Source of the DNA: Methylococcaceae bacterium
Lineage (GTDB): Bacteria; Pseudomonadota; Gammaproteobacteria; Methylococcales; Methylomonadaceae
Direction of reading: 5' to 3'
NCBI GenBank assembly: GCA_028748685.1
Contig: JAJRDU010000064.1
Coordinates: forward strand, 1 to 40,310
DNA length: 40,310 nucleotides
In this document: positions 1 through 9,078 of the stretch, one piece after another
Position numbering within the stretch: the stretch's first letter is position 1
Layout of the letters: every line of letters starts with the position of its first letter
Position numbers and translations under genes: made by a program
Notes under the pieces: model-generated
The model's database searches: none
What the model was told of the DNA's origin: nothing
What the model saw: only the letters and a program-made list of their open reading frames with translations

Positions 1-2
1 AA

Positions 3-242
3 AATATTAAGCCCGATCCGATCATTCGAGATAAAAAATTAGCTGGTCTGGAGGCTGCGGAAATTTCCTTTCATACAAGGGACCAAGCAGCCGTAAGGGT
101 AGTGATATTCCGTTCGCGCAATGATGCCGTGCCCATTATTTATACGCTGGGGTTGGATATCCATGGTTCGCGTGTCAAGCAAGATAAAAAGCTTTTAAAC
201 CGGATCATTCGTAGCTTTTCTCTATTGCCACTACCGAAATAA
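3..242 (+). CDS. C-terminal fragment of an unknown protein (cut by left edge)
   Basis: An open frame runs from the left edge to a TAA at 240-242 and encodes the last 79 residues of a protein whose start lies outside the window. It is missing from the ORF track because it has no start codon here. The tail reads as an alternating charged and hydrophobic domain ending in RSFSLLPLPK. I do not recognise the family. It lies on the same strand as the GNAT gene 120 bases downstream, with no obvious terminator between them. The continuous frame and ordinary amino acid composition support a real gene end, but no function can be assigned. Confidence 0.55.
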   Translation, partial: NIKPDPIIRDKKLAGLEAAEISFHTRDQAAVRVVIFRSRNDAVPIIYTLGLDIHGSRVKQDKKLLNRIIRSFSLLPLPK

Positions 243-362
243 GCTCTTATGCTTGATTCCAGCGCAGCCTGGGAGCCGTATCTTGAAAGCTTCGACCTTC
301 TTGATAAAGTCAGGTAGGGTACGCGCGGCGTAGCTTTTGGATTTCGTTAGCCCATATAGAAA

Positions 363-827
363 ATGAGTATCGTCAATTTATCAGTCGAACCCGACCATAT
401 CCCAACCCTTGCCGATTGGCACCATAACGAATGGGCTTACCTCAACCCCGGCGGTAGCCTTCAAAAGCGCATAGCGAAGATGCAAGGCTACCTTGGCAGC
501 GAACTGGTGCCCAGCACCTTTATCTATAAACAGGATGGGGTGTTGGCCGGGTCGGCGGCGATTGTGGTAAGCGACATGGACAGCCGGCCTGAACTGACGC
601 CGTGGTTGGCCAGCGTCTTTGTGGCTCCGGAGTTTCGAAGGCAGGGCATAGGTTCGCGTTTGGTAGAGCAGGTGATGACACAAGCCAGACAGGCCGGCAT
701 TGACCGCTTGTATCTGTTCACGCCGGATAGGGCGGATTTCTACCAGAAACTCGGTTGGACGCCGATGGCGGAAGAGATGTACCGTGGACATAGCGTCACG
801 GTGATGCAGGTCAGTTTGCACGAATAG
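363..827 (+). CDS. GNAT family N-acetyltransferase
   Basis: This 154-residue protein has the single-domain GNAT layout. The acetyl-CoA pyrophosphate-binding segment is visible as VAPEFRRQGIGSRLVEQ in the second half, matching the family Q/R-x-x-G-x-G/A signature. It is followed by the usual DRADFYQKLGW stretch of the last helix-strand pair. GNAT enzymes transfer an acetyl group from acetyl-CoA to a primary amine; the substrate cannot be read from the sequence. The protein is cytosolic with no signal or membrane segment. The ATG at 363 gives a normal family length but has no strong Shine-Dalgarno. The antisense ORF at 381-992 is its shadow. Confidence 0.85.
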   Translation: MSIVNLSVEPDHIPTLADWHHNEWAYLNPGGSLQKRIAKMQGYLGSELVPSTFIYKQDGVLAGSAAIVVSDMDSRPELTPWLASVFVAPEFRRQGIGSRLVEQVMTQARQAGIDRLYLFTPDRADFYQKLGWTPMAEEMYRGHSVTVMQVSLHE

Positions 828-898
828 CAGCCGGCACTCGCCTTTCGCAGATGGTATAACGCATCCCCTTGATTTGAATTGTTTTCCCGTTCGCGGCT

Positions 899-928
899 TT
901 GACTTTTCGCCTGGTATTAGTGTAGATT
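899..928 (+). promoter_or_regulatory. possible sigma-70 promoter for yjdM
   Basis: TTGACT and TAGATT are separated by 18 bases and end about 40 bases before the yjdM start. The -10 is a weak match, so this is a candidate only. Confidence 0.3.
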
Positions 929-967
929 GCCGGCTTTTTTCGTCAATCCATCCCCAAAAGGTATCCC

Positions 968-1309
968 ATGACTGCTCTTCCTTCATGTCCAAAATGCAAT
1001 TCGGAATTTACTTACGAAGACGGTGAGAATTTTGTTTGTCCGGAATGCGGATACGAATGGGCGAAAGCGGCGGGCGCGGATAGCGGCGACGAGGCCAAGG
1101 TTGTGAAAGACGCCTACGGCAATGTGCTGCAGGACGGCGACAGCGTCACGGTGATCAAGGATCTGAAGGTCAAGGGTTCGTCGTCGGTGGTAACGGTTGG
1201 AACCAAAGTCAGAAACATCCGCCTGGTCGACGGCGATCACGACATCGATTGCAAAATCGACGGTATCGGCTCGATGGGCCTGAAATCGGAATTCGTCAAG
1301 AAGGCTTAA
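968..1309 (+). CDS. yjdM: zinc-ribbon alkylphosphonate utilization protein YjdM (PhnA family)
   Basis: The protein has 113 residues, the normal size for YjdM/PhnA. It begins with a zinc ribbon whose ligands are C7, C10, C24 and C27 (CPKC and CPEC). The C-terminal domain carries family-typical text such as [23 protein letters not shown], and it ends KSEFVKKA as usual. Despite the historical phosphonate name, the family is widespread without phn genes and its biochemical role is unclear; no phosphonate genes are nearby. It is monocistronic and converges on the MBL-fold gene, with a large hairpin in between. A possible promoter lies at 899-928. Confidence 0.92.
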   Translation: MTALPSCPKCNSEFTYEDGENFVCPECGYEWAKAAGADSGDEAKVVKDAYGNVLQDGDSVTVIKDLKVKGSSSVVTVGTKVRNIRLVDGDHDIDCKIDGIGSMGLKSEFVKKA

Positions 1310-1324
1310 AAGATAGATATAGCG

Positions 1325-1369
1325 ACATCCGCTAATCAGACCGAACAAGTTGAGCACGATTAGCGGTGT
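1325..1369. terminator. hairpin between convergent yjdM and MBL-fold gene
   Basis: CCGCTAATC at 1329-1337 pairs with GATTAGCGG at 1358-1366. Allowing one bulged base, the stem extends to 12 pairs with a 20-base loop. It overlaps the stop codon of the minus-strand gene and lies 15 bases after yjdM. Neither side has a good T-tract, so a terminator role is a guess from its position between convergent genes. Confidence 0.35.
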
Positions 1370-1998
1370 ATCCCCACGAACGGATTACTGCGCATTTCCT
1401 CGCCGAAGGTCGACATCGGGCCGTGGCCGGGGATGAAAGCTACATCGCCGCCCAAGGGCCAGAGTTTTTGCTGTATGGAGTCGATCAAGGTCTGGTAATC
1501 GCCTCGTGGAAAGTCGGTGCGGCCGATGGAGCCTTTGAACAGCACGTCGCCGACCAACGCCAGACGGTGGCTTTCACTGTAAAAAACCACGTGGCCGGGC
1601 GTGTGGCCCGGACAATGAATCACCTGTAATACTTCATCGCCCACCTTGACCGTATCGCCGTCATTCAGCCAGCGCGTCGGCGTAAAAGCTTGCGCTATCG
1701 GCAAGCCGAAGGTTTGGCATTGTTCGGGCAGGGACTGAATCCAGAAATCATCCTCGCGCTGCGGGCCGATAATCGGCAATGCCAGCCGGTCCGCCAACTC
1801 GGCGACGCCGCCGATGTGGTCCATGTGGCCGTGGGTGATCAATATAGCTTCCAGTTCCACGTCTTGCCGTTTAACCTCGGCCAGCAACAATTCCAGATCG
1901 CCGCCGGGGTCGACCAGCGCGGCCTTGTTGGTTTGCTCGCAGATCAGCAGTGTGCAGTTTTGTTGGTAGGCGGTGACGGGAATGATGGCAAATCGCAT
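1360..1998 (-). CDS. MBL-fold metallohydrolase (glyoxalase II-like, YcbL type)
   Basis: The 212-residue protein is a compact metallo-beta-lactamase fold. The signature THGHMDHIGG at residues 55-64 supplies the H-x-H-x-D-H metal site. The later ligand motifs HCPGHTPGH, GDVLFKGSIGRTDF and PGHGP follow in the standard order. Its length and motifs match the short single-domain glyoxalase II-like (YcbL) group rather than full-length GloB, which has an extra C-terminal helical domain. A thioesterase activity on S-acylglutathione-like substrates is likely but unproven. It lies 57 bases downstream of sucB on the same strand, where many genomes carry lpd. The plus-strand ORF at 1690-2757 is a shadow. 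Confidence 0.88.
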   Translation of the reverse strand: MRFAIIPVTAYQQNCTLLICEQTNKAALVDPGGDLELLLAEVKRQDVELEAILITHGHMDHIGGVAELADRLALPIIGPQREDDFWIQSLPEQCQTFGLPIAQAFTPTRWLNDGDTVKVGDEVLQVIHCPGHTPGHVVFYSESHRLALVGDVLFKGSIGRTDFPRGDYQTLIDSIQQKLWPLGGDVAFIPGHGPMSTFGEEMRSNPFVGIHR

Positions 1999-2055
1999 GA
2001 GTATAATTGGGAGGCAGGAAGCATGCGCCGATATTCTCGGCGCGGAATCGGATGG

Positions 2056-3234
2056 TTAGATGTTGAGCAGCAGATGTGCCGGCGACTCCAGGCATTCCTT
2101 GACGACCCCCAGAAATTGCACCGCTTCCTTGCCGTCGACCAGCCGGTGGTCGTAGGACAGGGCCAAATACATGATGGGGCGGATCACGATTTCGCCATTT
2201 TCCACCACCGGCCTGTCCTTGATGGCGTGCATGCCCAGGATGGCGCATTGCGGCGGGTTGAGGATGGGCGTGGAAAGCATGGAGCCGAAGATGCCGCCGT
2301 TGGTGATGGTGAAAGTGCCGCCGCTGAGGTCCTCGACGCTGATCGAGCCATTACGGGCCTTGGTACCGAAGTCGTTAATACCTTTTTCGATGCCGGCGAA
2401 ATCCAGTTGATCGGCATCCCGCAAGATCGGCACGATCAGGCCGCGCGGCGTGGTGACGGCGATGCCAATGTCGTAATAACCGTGATAAATGATGTCGCTG
2501 CCGTCGATCGAAGCGTTGATGGCCGGAAAGCGTTTCAGGGCCTCGATGGAAGCCTTGACGAAGAAGGACATGAAACCGAGCTTGATGGCATGCTTTTGTT
2601 CGAAGCGGTTCTTGTACTGATTGCGCAGGTCGATCACAGCCTTGAGATTGACCTCGTTAAAAGTGGTCAGCATTGCCGCATTTTGCTGGGCTTGCAGCAA
2701 GCGTTCCGCCACCTTGGCGCGCAGACGGGTCATCGGTACGCGTTGTTCGGGGCGTAAGCTGGCAATGGCCGTGGCGGACAACGGCGTGTGCGATGTATCT
2801 GTAGTTGGGACGGGTTCCGATGGACTCTGCTGCTGTTCGCCGAGATAGTCCAGCACATCCGATTTCAGAATCCGGCCGTGTTTGCCCGAGCCGCTGATGG
2901 CATTGGGATCGACTGCCGTTTCGGCCACCAGTCTGCGCACCGAAGGACTCAGGCTGACGTCTTCTTTTTTGGCTGCCTTGGCGGCTTGCCTGGCGGGCTG
3001 AACATCCAGCAAGGCCAACAATTGGCCGCCGAGCACGGTTTCGCCATTCTGCTTGAGTATTTCTTTTAATACGCCCGATTTGGGGGCGGGCACTTCTAGG
3101 ATGACTTTATCGGTTTCAAGGTCGGCCAGGTTTTCGCCTTCATCAACCCAGTCGCCAGGTTGTTTGTGCCAAAGGACCAAGGTGGCGTCGGCGACAGATT
3201 CGGGGAGGCCGGGAACCAGAATTTCAAAACTCAT
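2056..3234 (-). CDS. sucB: 2-oxoglutarate dehydrogenase E2, dihydrolipoamide succinyltransferase
   Basis: The 392-residue E2 subunit transfers the succinyl group from E1-bound thiamine to CoA in the TCA cycle and forms the core of the complex. A single lipoyl domain spans about residues 2-76, with the lipoylated lysine at K43 in [10 protein letters not shown]. The E3/E1-binding peripheral domain covers about 95-130 ([11 protein letters not shown]). The catalytic domain ends with [12 protein letters not shown], placing the active-site histidine near H363. [11 protein letters not shown] is typical of the succinyl rather than acetyl transferase. Its ATG overlaps the sucA stop by four bases (ATGA), so translation is probably coupled. 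Confidence 0.97.
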   Translation of the reverse strand: MSFEILVPGLPESVADATLVLWHKQPGDWVDEGENLADLETDKVILEVPAPKSGVLKEILKQNGETVLGGQLLALLDVQPARQAAKAAKKEDVSLSPSVRRLVAETAVDPNAISGSGKHGRILKSDVLDYLGEQQQSPSEPVPTTDTSHTPLSATAIASLRPEQRVPMTRLRAKVAERLLQAQQNAAMLTTFNEVNLKAVIDLRNQYKNRFEQKHAIKLGFMSFFVKASIEALKRFPAINASIDGSDIIYHGYYDIGIAVTTPRGLIVPILRDADQLDFAGIEKGINDFGTKARNGSISVEDLSGGTFTITNGGIFGSMLSTPILNPPQCAILGMHAIKDRPVVENGEIVIRPIMYLALSYDHRLVDGKEAVQFLGVVKECLESPAHLLLNI

Positions 3235-6062
3235 GCGTTACTTCCTTCGTTGTTGCCGTAGAGAGCGCTATGGATGACCGCTCTTTGTTCACTGAGATGG
3301 GTTTTATAATTGCCCACCGCCGGCGCTGCCGATGCCACTCGTCCGGCGTAAGTTATGGGAATGTCTCTGCCTATAATATCGAAAAAATGATGATTGCTCT
3401 GATACCAGGCGCCTTGGTTCTTGGGCTCTTCCTGGCACCAGACGATATGCTCGGCATTGGGATATTTGTCGATTTCCGCTTTGAACTGATCGTTGGGGAA
3501 AGGATAAAGCTGCTCGATGCGGATGATGGCGATATGCTTGAGATCGTCCTGGCGCCTGGCTTCCAGCAAATCGTAATACACCTTACCAGCACACAGTACT
3601 AGCCGGGTGACGTGGTAGGGATCGATATCGTCCTGTTCGCCGATCACAGGTAAAAATTCGTTGTCCGTCAGGTCGCCGAGCGATGACACGGCCAGTTTGT
3701 GGCGTAGCAGGCTCTTGGGACTCATCACGATCAAGGGCTTACGATACTCCCGTATCAACTGGCGGCGCAGCAAATGGAAAATTTGTGCCGGCGTGGTCGG
3801 GGTGCAAACCTGGATGTTCTGGTCGGCGCACAGTTGCAGATAACGTTCGATACGGGCGGATGAGTGTTCCGGGCCCTGGCCCTCGAAACCGTGCGGCAGT
3901 AGCATCACCAGGCCGCTGAGTTTGCCCCATTTGGATTCCCCCGAGGTTATGAACTGGTCGATTACCACTTGCGCGCCGTTGGCGAAGTCGCCGAACTGCG
4001 CTTCCCAAACCACCAGGTTATTGGGCATGGTCGAGCTGTAACCATACTCGAAGGCTAGGACGCCGGCTTCGGACAGCAAGGAGTTGAAGATTTGCGGCCG
4101 GCCTTGAGTCTCGCTCAGGAACTTGAGCGGGATGTAGTTTTCGCCGTTGACTTGATTGAGCAGGATGGCATGGCGATGCGAAAACGTGCCTCGGCCGATG
4201 TCCTGGCCGGTCAAGCGTACATGGTAACCCTCCAGTAACAGCGTGGCATAAGCCATGTTTTCGGCGAACCCCCAATCCATGGGCAATTCGCCGCTGGCCA
4301 TTTTATTCCGCTCTTCCATGACTTTGGCGACCCTAGGGTGGAGTTCAAAGCCTTCGGGCAAGTCCTGCAGTCGCTGGTTGCAAAACTGGATGCGTTCCAA
4401 GGGTACCGCCGTGTGGGCCGGCATATCCCACTGTTTGTTGTGGAATTTTTCCCAGCGGGCCGAATAGGAGTAGTTTTTGTTTTCGATGATGGGCCGCGAC
4501 ACCATCTCGCCTTCGTTGAGCAACTGCACGTATTCCTGTTCCATGGCCGCGACCGCGTCTTCATCGAGCAAGCCTTCCGCTATCAACTTTTGGGCATAGA
4601 TTTGCCGGGTAGGTTGTAGGCTATTGATGGTTTTGTACATCATCGGTTGCGTGGTCGAAGGCTCGTCTGCTTCGTTATGACCCAGGCGGCGGTAGCAGAT
4701 CAAATCGATCACCACGTCCCTATGAAATTGCATCCGGAAATCCAGCGCTATTTGGGTCACGAAAGCCACGGCTTCGGGGTCGTCGCCGTTGACGTGAAAT
4801 ACCGGGGCCTGGATCATGTTGGCGACATCGGTGCAATACAGCGTGGAACGGGCGTCCAAGGGGTTGCTGGTGGTAAAGCCGATCTGGTTGTTGATGACGA
4901 TATGCACGGTGCCGCCGGTATTAAAGGCGCGGGTTTCCGACATATTTAGGGTTTCCATGACGATGCCTTGGCCGGCAAAGGCCGCATCGCCATGAATCAG
5001 GACCGGCACGACAGCGTCGACGCCGTCGATGCCATGCCGGTCCTGACGGGCCTTGACCGAGCCTTCGACGACCGGATTGATGATCTCCAGATGCGAAGGA
5101 TTGAAGGCCAGCGTCAGGTGGATGGGTCCGCCGGGCGTGGCGATATTGGAGGAAAAGCCCATGTGGTATTTAACGTCGCCGGTAATCGCGCCCAACATGG
5201 AGGTATGGGTGCCCTCGAATTCGCCGAATAATGCCGCCGGACTTTTGCCCAGGATGTTGACCAGCACGTTTAGGCGGCCGCGATGCGCCATGCCGAGCAC
5301 CATTTCGCTGACCTTGTTTTCGCCGGCTCGTTGAATCAATTCGTCGAGTATCAGAATCAGCGATTCGCCGCCTTCCAACGAAAAACGTTTTTGGCCGACG
5401 TATTTGCGATGCAGAAATTTTTCCAGCCCTTCGGCGGCGGTCAGCAGTTTTAACAGCCAAAGTCTCTTTTCCTGATGGCTGGCAAAATCCGGTTTGGCGC
5501 CTTCCAGTTTGTCCTTGATCCAGCATTTCGGCTCGGTGTCGACGATGTGCATGTATTCGCTACCGATACTGCCGCAATAAATTTCATTGAGTGTCTGAAT
5601 GATGGCGCGCAGCGGCAAGCGGTCGATACCGCATAAACCGCCGGTATCGAACAGTGTATTCATGTCGGTTTCGGTCAGGCCGTAATAAGCAGGGTCCAGA
5701 TCGGCCGGTATTGAATATTGTCTGCCCAAGGGATTATTGGCGGCAATTTGATGGCCTTTCACCCGGTAATGATTGATCAGGCGGGCCACGGCGGATTGCT
5801 TTTTGACGCTTTGCTCGGTAAAGCCCTGCATTTTAGCGAGACGGCCGGGCTCGACTTTCGCCAGTTGTTCGAAGCGGTCGACGATGATGCTGTGCGGCGT
5901 GTCTTCGGTGGAGTCGCGATGTATGTCGTCGAAACGTTGCCGCCAACCGTCGACGATGGATTCGGGGTCGTTCAGGTATTGTTCGTACAGATATTCAATA
6001 TAGCTGGCATTACCGCCATATAATGCGGAGGATTCTTCAAACAGCTTAAGCAGGTTACTCAT
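3231..6062 (-). CDS. sucA: 2-oxoglutarate dehydrogenase E1 component
   Basis: This 943-residue thiamine-diphosphate enzyme decarboxylates 2-oxoglutarate. The length is close to the approximately 930 of E. coli SucA. Family motifs are intact: the N-terminal [20 protein letters not shown] that docks to E2, [17 protein letters not shown], the cofactor-binding [18 protein letters not shown] with [13 protein letters not shown], and [14 protein letters not shown] in the pyrimidine domain. It is the first gene of sucAB; no sdh genes lie upstream and no lpd downstream, so E3 must be encoded elsewhere. Early enzymology regarded type I methanotrophs as lacking this activity, which makes an intact gene pair notable. 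Confidence 0.98.
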   Translation of the reverse strand: MSNLLKLFEESSALYGGNASYIEYLYEQYLNDPESIVDGWRQRFDDIHRDSTEDTPHSIIVDRFEQLAKVEPGRLAKMQGFTEQSVKKQSAVARLINHYRVKGHQIAANNPLGRQYSIPADLDPAYYGLTETDMNTLFDTGGLCGIDRLPLRAIIQTLNEIYCGSIGSEYMHIVDTEPKCWIKDKLEGAKPDFASHQEKRLWLLKLLTAAEGLEKFLHRKYVGQKRFSLEGGESLILILDELIQRAGENKVSEMVLGMAHRGRLNVLVNILGKSPAALFGEFEGTHTSMLGAITGDVKYHMGFSSNIATPGGPIHLTLAFNPSHLEIINPVVEGSVKARQDRHGIDGVDAVVPVLIHGDAAFAGQGIVMETLNMSETRAFNTGGTVHIVINNQIGFTTSNPLDARSTLYCTDVANMIQAPVFHVNGDDPEAVAFVTQIALDFRMQFHRDVVIDLICYRRLGHNEADEPSTTQPMMYKTINSLQPTRQIYAQKLIAEGLLDEDAVAAMEQEYVQLLNEGEMVSRPIIENKNYSYSARWEKFHNKQWDMPAHTAVPLERIQFCNQRLQDLPEGFELHPRVAKVMEERNKMASGELPMDWGFAENMAYATLLLEGYHVRLTGQDIGRGTFSHRHAILLNQVNGENYIPLKFLSETQGRPQIFNSLLSEAGVLAFEYGYSSTMPNNLVVWEAQFGDFANGAQVVIDQFITSGESKWGKLSGLVMLLPHGFEGQGPEHSSARIERYLQLCADQNIQVCTPTTPAQIFHLLRRQLIREYRKPLIVMSPKSLLRHKLAVSSLGDLTDNEFLPVIGEQDDIDPYHVTRLVLCAGKVYYDLLEARRQDDLKHIAIIRIEQLYPFPNDQFKAEIDKYPNAEHIVWCQEEPKNQGAWYQSNHHFFDIIGRDIPITYAGRVASAAPAVGNYKTHLSEQRAVIHSALYGNNEGSNA

Positions 6063-6202
6063 GCGAACATCCGGGATCTCGGCAAGTGATGCGCATTATG
6101 GTAGAGCTAAAATGGTATATTACCAAATGGAAAATGCGCTAAAGATACCCTCCGACAGGATATTAAAGGTATAGTTCAGTCAGTAAAAAACGAGAAAACA
6201 GA

Positions 6203-6907
6203 ATGGCCGAGAATAAAGTAGTTATTAAGATAAATTACGACAAGGATAAAATCCGCAGACCAGCGGAGCCTAAAATGGTTACGGTTTGGCATACCCGGCG
6301 AATATTAGCCGCAATCGCCATTCTAACGTTATTGGTAGGAATACCTATTTTTTGGTTTGGCGGTGATGATGGCCAGGACTTGGATAAACTTGAGCAAACG
6401 GAAACTGCAAAAAATGAACAGCCTTTAAATAACGGTGAAGCCGTAATTCAAGGAAGTGATGGAGCGGTTAGCGCCGATCAACCCGTAAGGCTTGCGCCGG
6501 AGAACGCGAAACAAAGTGTTAAGAATGGTATGGCTATTGACGGGACGAAACGTCCAGTGGCGATTATCTATACTAAGAAGGTTGTGCGGGCATCCCTGAA
6601 TAGTGGACTTAAAGACAAGGAACCCTATCAACCGGTTAAACTTCCGATCAGGCTCGGTCAAAATCAAAAAATCGAACTGTTTTATTTCACCGAGTTGAAG
6701 AATATGAAAGATGGAGTCTTATATCATTATTGGTCCAAGGATGGGCAGATGGTTGAGAAAAAACAACTGAACATCAAGGATAGTGGTGCCAAGCTCTTGT
6801 CGGGCAGGACATTGTCTTATAAGGACAAGGGTGAATGGCAAATACAGTTAGTCGATAAAAAAGACAAGGTATTCAGCGAAGTTAATTTTTTAGTCAATCC
6901 TGAATAA
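6203..6907 (+). CDS. DUF2914 domain-containing membrane-anchored protein
   Basis: The 234-residue protein has a short basic cytoplasmic N-terminus and one transmembrane helix at about residues 31-52 (RILAAIAILTLLVGIPIFWF). A low-complexity acidic and polar linker follows to about residue 110, then a C-terminal beta-rich domain. That domain matches DUF2914: VVRASLNSGLKDKEPY, a central ELFYFTELKNMKDGVLYHYW and a final strand EWQIQLVDKKDKVFSEVNF. The domain should face the periplasm. Its function is unknown. It is divergent from sucA and 62 bases upstream of the H-NS-like gene on the same strand. The lower GC content relative to sucAB may reflect the linker. Confidence 0.82.
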   Translation: MAENKVVIKINYDKDKIRRPAEPKMVTVWHTRRILAAIAILTLLVGIPIFWFGGDDGQDLDKLEQTETAKNEQPLNNGEAVIQGSDGAVSADQPVRLAPENAKQSVKNGMAIDGTKRPVAIIYTKKVVRASLNSGLKDKEPYQPVKLPIRLGQNQKIELFYFTELKNMKDGVLYHYWSKDGQMVEKKQLNIKDSGAKLLSGRTLSYKDKGEWQIQLVDKKDKVFSEVNFLVNPE

Positions 6908-6969
6908 CTATTTTCTTTATTGGAATATGGTGTTAATATCTATCCAGTTAGTAAATTAAAGAGGAAAAT

Positions 6970-7290
6970 ATGACTGATCTCAATAAACTCTCAGAAGCAG
7001 AATTGCAAGCGGTTATCGAAACCGCCGAGAAAGCCTTAAAAGAAAGACAATCCAGCAAGCGTAAGGAAGTAATTGCGCAGATTAAGGAATTGGCTGCATC
7101 GATTGGCGCAACGGTTGATATTCACGAAGGCGACAAGAAAGCTGAAAAAAAATCCAGCAGTAAGGTTGCCGCTAGATACCGTAATCCCGCCGATGCATCG
7201 CAAACTTGGTCTGGCCGCGGTTTAGCGCCAAAATGGATGCAAGCCTTGACTGCGTCTGGCCGGGATAAAAGCGAGTTTGAAATTAAATAG
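6970..7290 (+). CDS. H-NS family nucleoid-associated protein
   Basis: This 106-residue protein has an N-terminal coiled coil for dimerisation (about residues 1-45, ending KERQSSKRKEVIAQIKELAA). A lysine-rich linker follows, then the C-terminal H-NS DNA-binding domain. The diagnostic core is YRNPADASQTWSGRGLAPKW near residues 75-95, where the SGRGLAPKW loop corresponds to the AT-hook-like QGR motif of H-NS/BpH3-type proteins. It would bind AT-rich DNA and silence transcription. The start is supported by GAGGA eight bases upstream. It follows the DUF2914 gene but has its own spacing. Confidence 0.92.
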   Translation: MTDLNKLSEAELQAVIETAEKALKERQSSKRKEVIAQIKELAASIGATVDIHEGDKKAEKKSSSKVAARYRNPADASQTWSGRGLAPKWMQALTASGRDKSEFEIK

Positions 7291-7303
7291 TTCTAGCAGC
7301 AGA

Positions 7304-8068
7304 TTAAGCGCTGATCCAGTTTTTTAACTGCTGCGCCAGCCAAACACCATCGTCCAGGCTAAGGTCGTGCCCGGCCCAGGGGTGAGTGTTTAGTTCGATC
7401 TGCCATTGTTTATGAATGGCTTCCGAGCACATCGGGGCGACCAACCGGTCTCCCCGACTATTTAATAGTAGAACAGGTTGTCTTGGCTTGCTGACAGTGG
7501 GTCGATAGCTTGCCGCGGCAATGATCTGCCTTAGGCTGTTTTTGAAGCTGACCGGGCGCTTGGCTTGTATCTTTTCCCATTGCGAAGCAATTATGCGGTC
7601 CAGATCGCGGCGGTTACTCACGAGTTGAAGAATGGCTAATTCGCGGCGGAAAGTGTTGGTTTGCGCCAACACCTGCGCGAATTTGCCGTAACTTTGCCAG
7701 CGCAGGCGCTGATAAAAAGGGCTCAGGCTGGCGAAACTGGTGTTTACCAAGACGGCGCCGTTCACGTCGTCGGGATACTTCTGCATCCATTCCCAGGCCA
7801 CCATGCCGCCCAGAGATAATGCCAGAATCGTCACCGGTCGTGTTAGCAAACCTTGTTCAAGGGCTTGTCGGCGGATTGTATCTGTTATGTCTTGAATATT
7901 GCTGGGGCTAGTGTGGTGATAGAAACAGCCGGTACCCGGCAAATCCAGTGTATGGATGTTGGCCGACGGGAAGGTCGTTCGCATCAATTCCTCGAATTCT
8001 CCCCAATGCGCCGTTTCACGCGATAAACCGCGCAGCAGTAACCAGTTCCGACCCAGCTTATTATTCAT
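7304..8068 (-). CDS. alpha/beta hydrolase
   Basis: The 254-residue protein is an alpha/beta hydrolase with a complete triad: nucleophile S85 in ALSLGGMVAWEW, an aspartate in NSRGDRLVAP and a histidine in WAGHDLSLDDG near the C-terminus. The LRGLSRETAHW stretch at the N-terminus forms the oxyanion region. It should cleave an ester or thioester; the substrate is not readable. It is the last gene of a three-gene minus-strand unit, and its start overlaps the M14-family gene by eight bases. That context suggests lipid metabolism rather than a stand-alone esterase (inference). Confidence 0.88.
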   Translation of the reverse strand: MNNKLGRNWLLLRGLSRETAHWGEFEELMRTTFPSANIHTLDLPGTGCFYHHTSPSNIQDITDTIRRQALEQGLLTRPVTILALSLGGMVAWEWMQKYPDDVNGAVLVNTSFASLSPFYQRLRWQSYGKFAQVLAQTNTFRRELAILQLVSNRRDLDRIIASQWEKIQAKRPVSFKNSLRQIIAAASYRPTVSKPRQPVLLLNSRGDRLVAPMCSEAIHKQWQIELNTHPWAGHDLSLDDGVWLAQQLKNWISA

Positions 8069-9074
8069 ACCATAGCGCCAGCGCTTGTTGCCGGCAAATG
8101 TCTTTCCGCGTTTGCTGTAGATGTGCCCATTGTTTGGGGTACAGCAGGCTGCGATATAGAAAATCGAATAGCGTGAAATGACGCCTCAAGATACGTTGCT
8201 GGCGATGCGGCAACAGCGGGTGAAACAAACCATGGCGCTGGAACAAATGCAGGGGGCTCTTGCGCAGCCATAGCCATGATCCCATCTCCAGGGTCAGCGG
8301 CAGAAACAGTTTTTGCCCTGCGTTGCGCTGTTCGAATTCGTCGTACAGATAGTCCCACAAATCGCCGCTAATCACGTATTCCTGGCTCATGGGCTCGATC
8401 TTATAGAAATGGTTGGGATAACAGCGGTCGAATAATGCTTTCCAGGCATAAGCCTCGGCCAGCGAGGGCAGAGGTTTCTTGCAGGAGGCATAGGGAAACC
8501 ACAATCTGTCATGAATACCGAATCCCGAGTGCAGGTCGATCGCAATCGATAAGGGGGCGTCGAATAGATGTTGATGGACCACCCGGCACAAGGTTTGCGC
8601 TTCCTTTTCCATCCGCGACTCATCGCCCCTAAACCAGGGGAGGCGCGGGCTGAGTCTATGGCCGCTGTAAAGCTTGGTATTGCCGACGCCTTCGACCGGT
8701 GCATTGCGCATCAGATCGACGCCGTTGCCGTTACTGCGCGTGCCTCGGTAAACGCCGACCGGATTGACGATAGGTACGAATACCAACCGCGATTTCTCCA
8801 GACGGGAGGCAAACTCTTCGTCCCAGTCCAATAAGTGAATGATGGTTTGTAGGTACGACAGAATCACTTCCGAGCCGATTTTTTCCAGGCCATGCACGCC
8901 GCCGAAATAGGCCAGGACCGGAACGTCCGGCCGTTCAGAGCCCAATGCAATGCTGTAAATCGGAAATTCGCGGTCTTGATAGGCGATACGATCGACAACT
9001 TCAACGCGAGCCCGATTGCCCAGCTGGGCGATGATGTCCTCCAGCTGGGTCAGTTCCAGAAAAGGCTGACTCAT
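8061..9074 (-). CDS. M14-family zinc metalloenzyme (aspartoacylase/carboxypeptidase-like)
   Basis: The 337-residue protein has the M14 zinc site: H61 and E64 in GGVHGLEKIG and H182 in AIDLHSGFG. PIVNPVGVYRGTRSNGNGVDLMRN is a variant of the classic NPDG...R.N..GVDLNRN substrate-binding block. A catalytic glutamate is expected in LTLEMGSW near residue 283. M14 members are carboxypeptidases or, in the AstE/AspA branch, N-acyl-amino-acid amidohydrolases. No signal peptide is visible, arguing for a cytosolic enzyme. Only four bases separate it from the upstream acyltransferase gene, and it overlaps the hydrolase, so the three genes are almost certainly cotranscribed. Confidence 0.85.
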   Translation of the reverse strand: MSQPFLELTQLEDIIAQLGNRARVEVVDRIAYQDREFPIYSIALGSERPDVPVLAYFGGVHGLEKIGSEVILSYLQTIIHLLDWDEEFASRLEKSRLVFVPIVNPVGVYRGTRSNGNGVDLMRNAPVEGVGNTKLYSGHRLSPRLPWFRGDESRMEKEAQTLCRVVHQHLFDAPLSIAIDLHSGFGIHDRLWFPYASCKKPLPSLAEAYAWKALFDRCYPNHFYKIEPMSQEYVISGDLWDYLYDEFEQRNAGQKLFLPLTLEMGSWLWLRKSPLHLFQRHGLFHPLLPHRQQRILRRHFTLFDFLYRSLLYPKQWAHLQQTRKDICRQQALALWYE

Positions 9075-9078
9075 GGAG

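Noticed and set aside
1690-2757. 355-aa plus-strand ORF
   Set aside because: Antisense to the MBL-fold and sucB genes; no recognisable domain.
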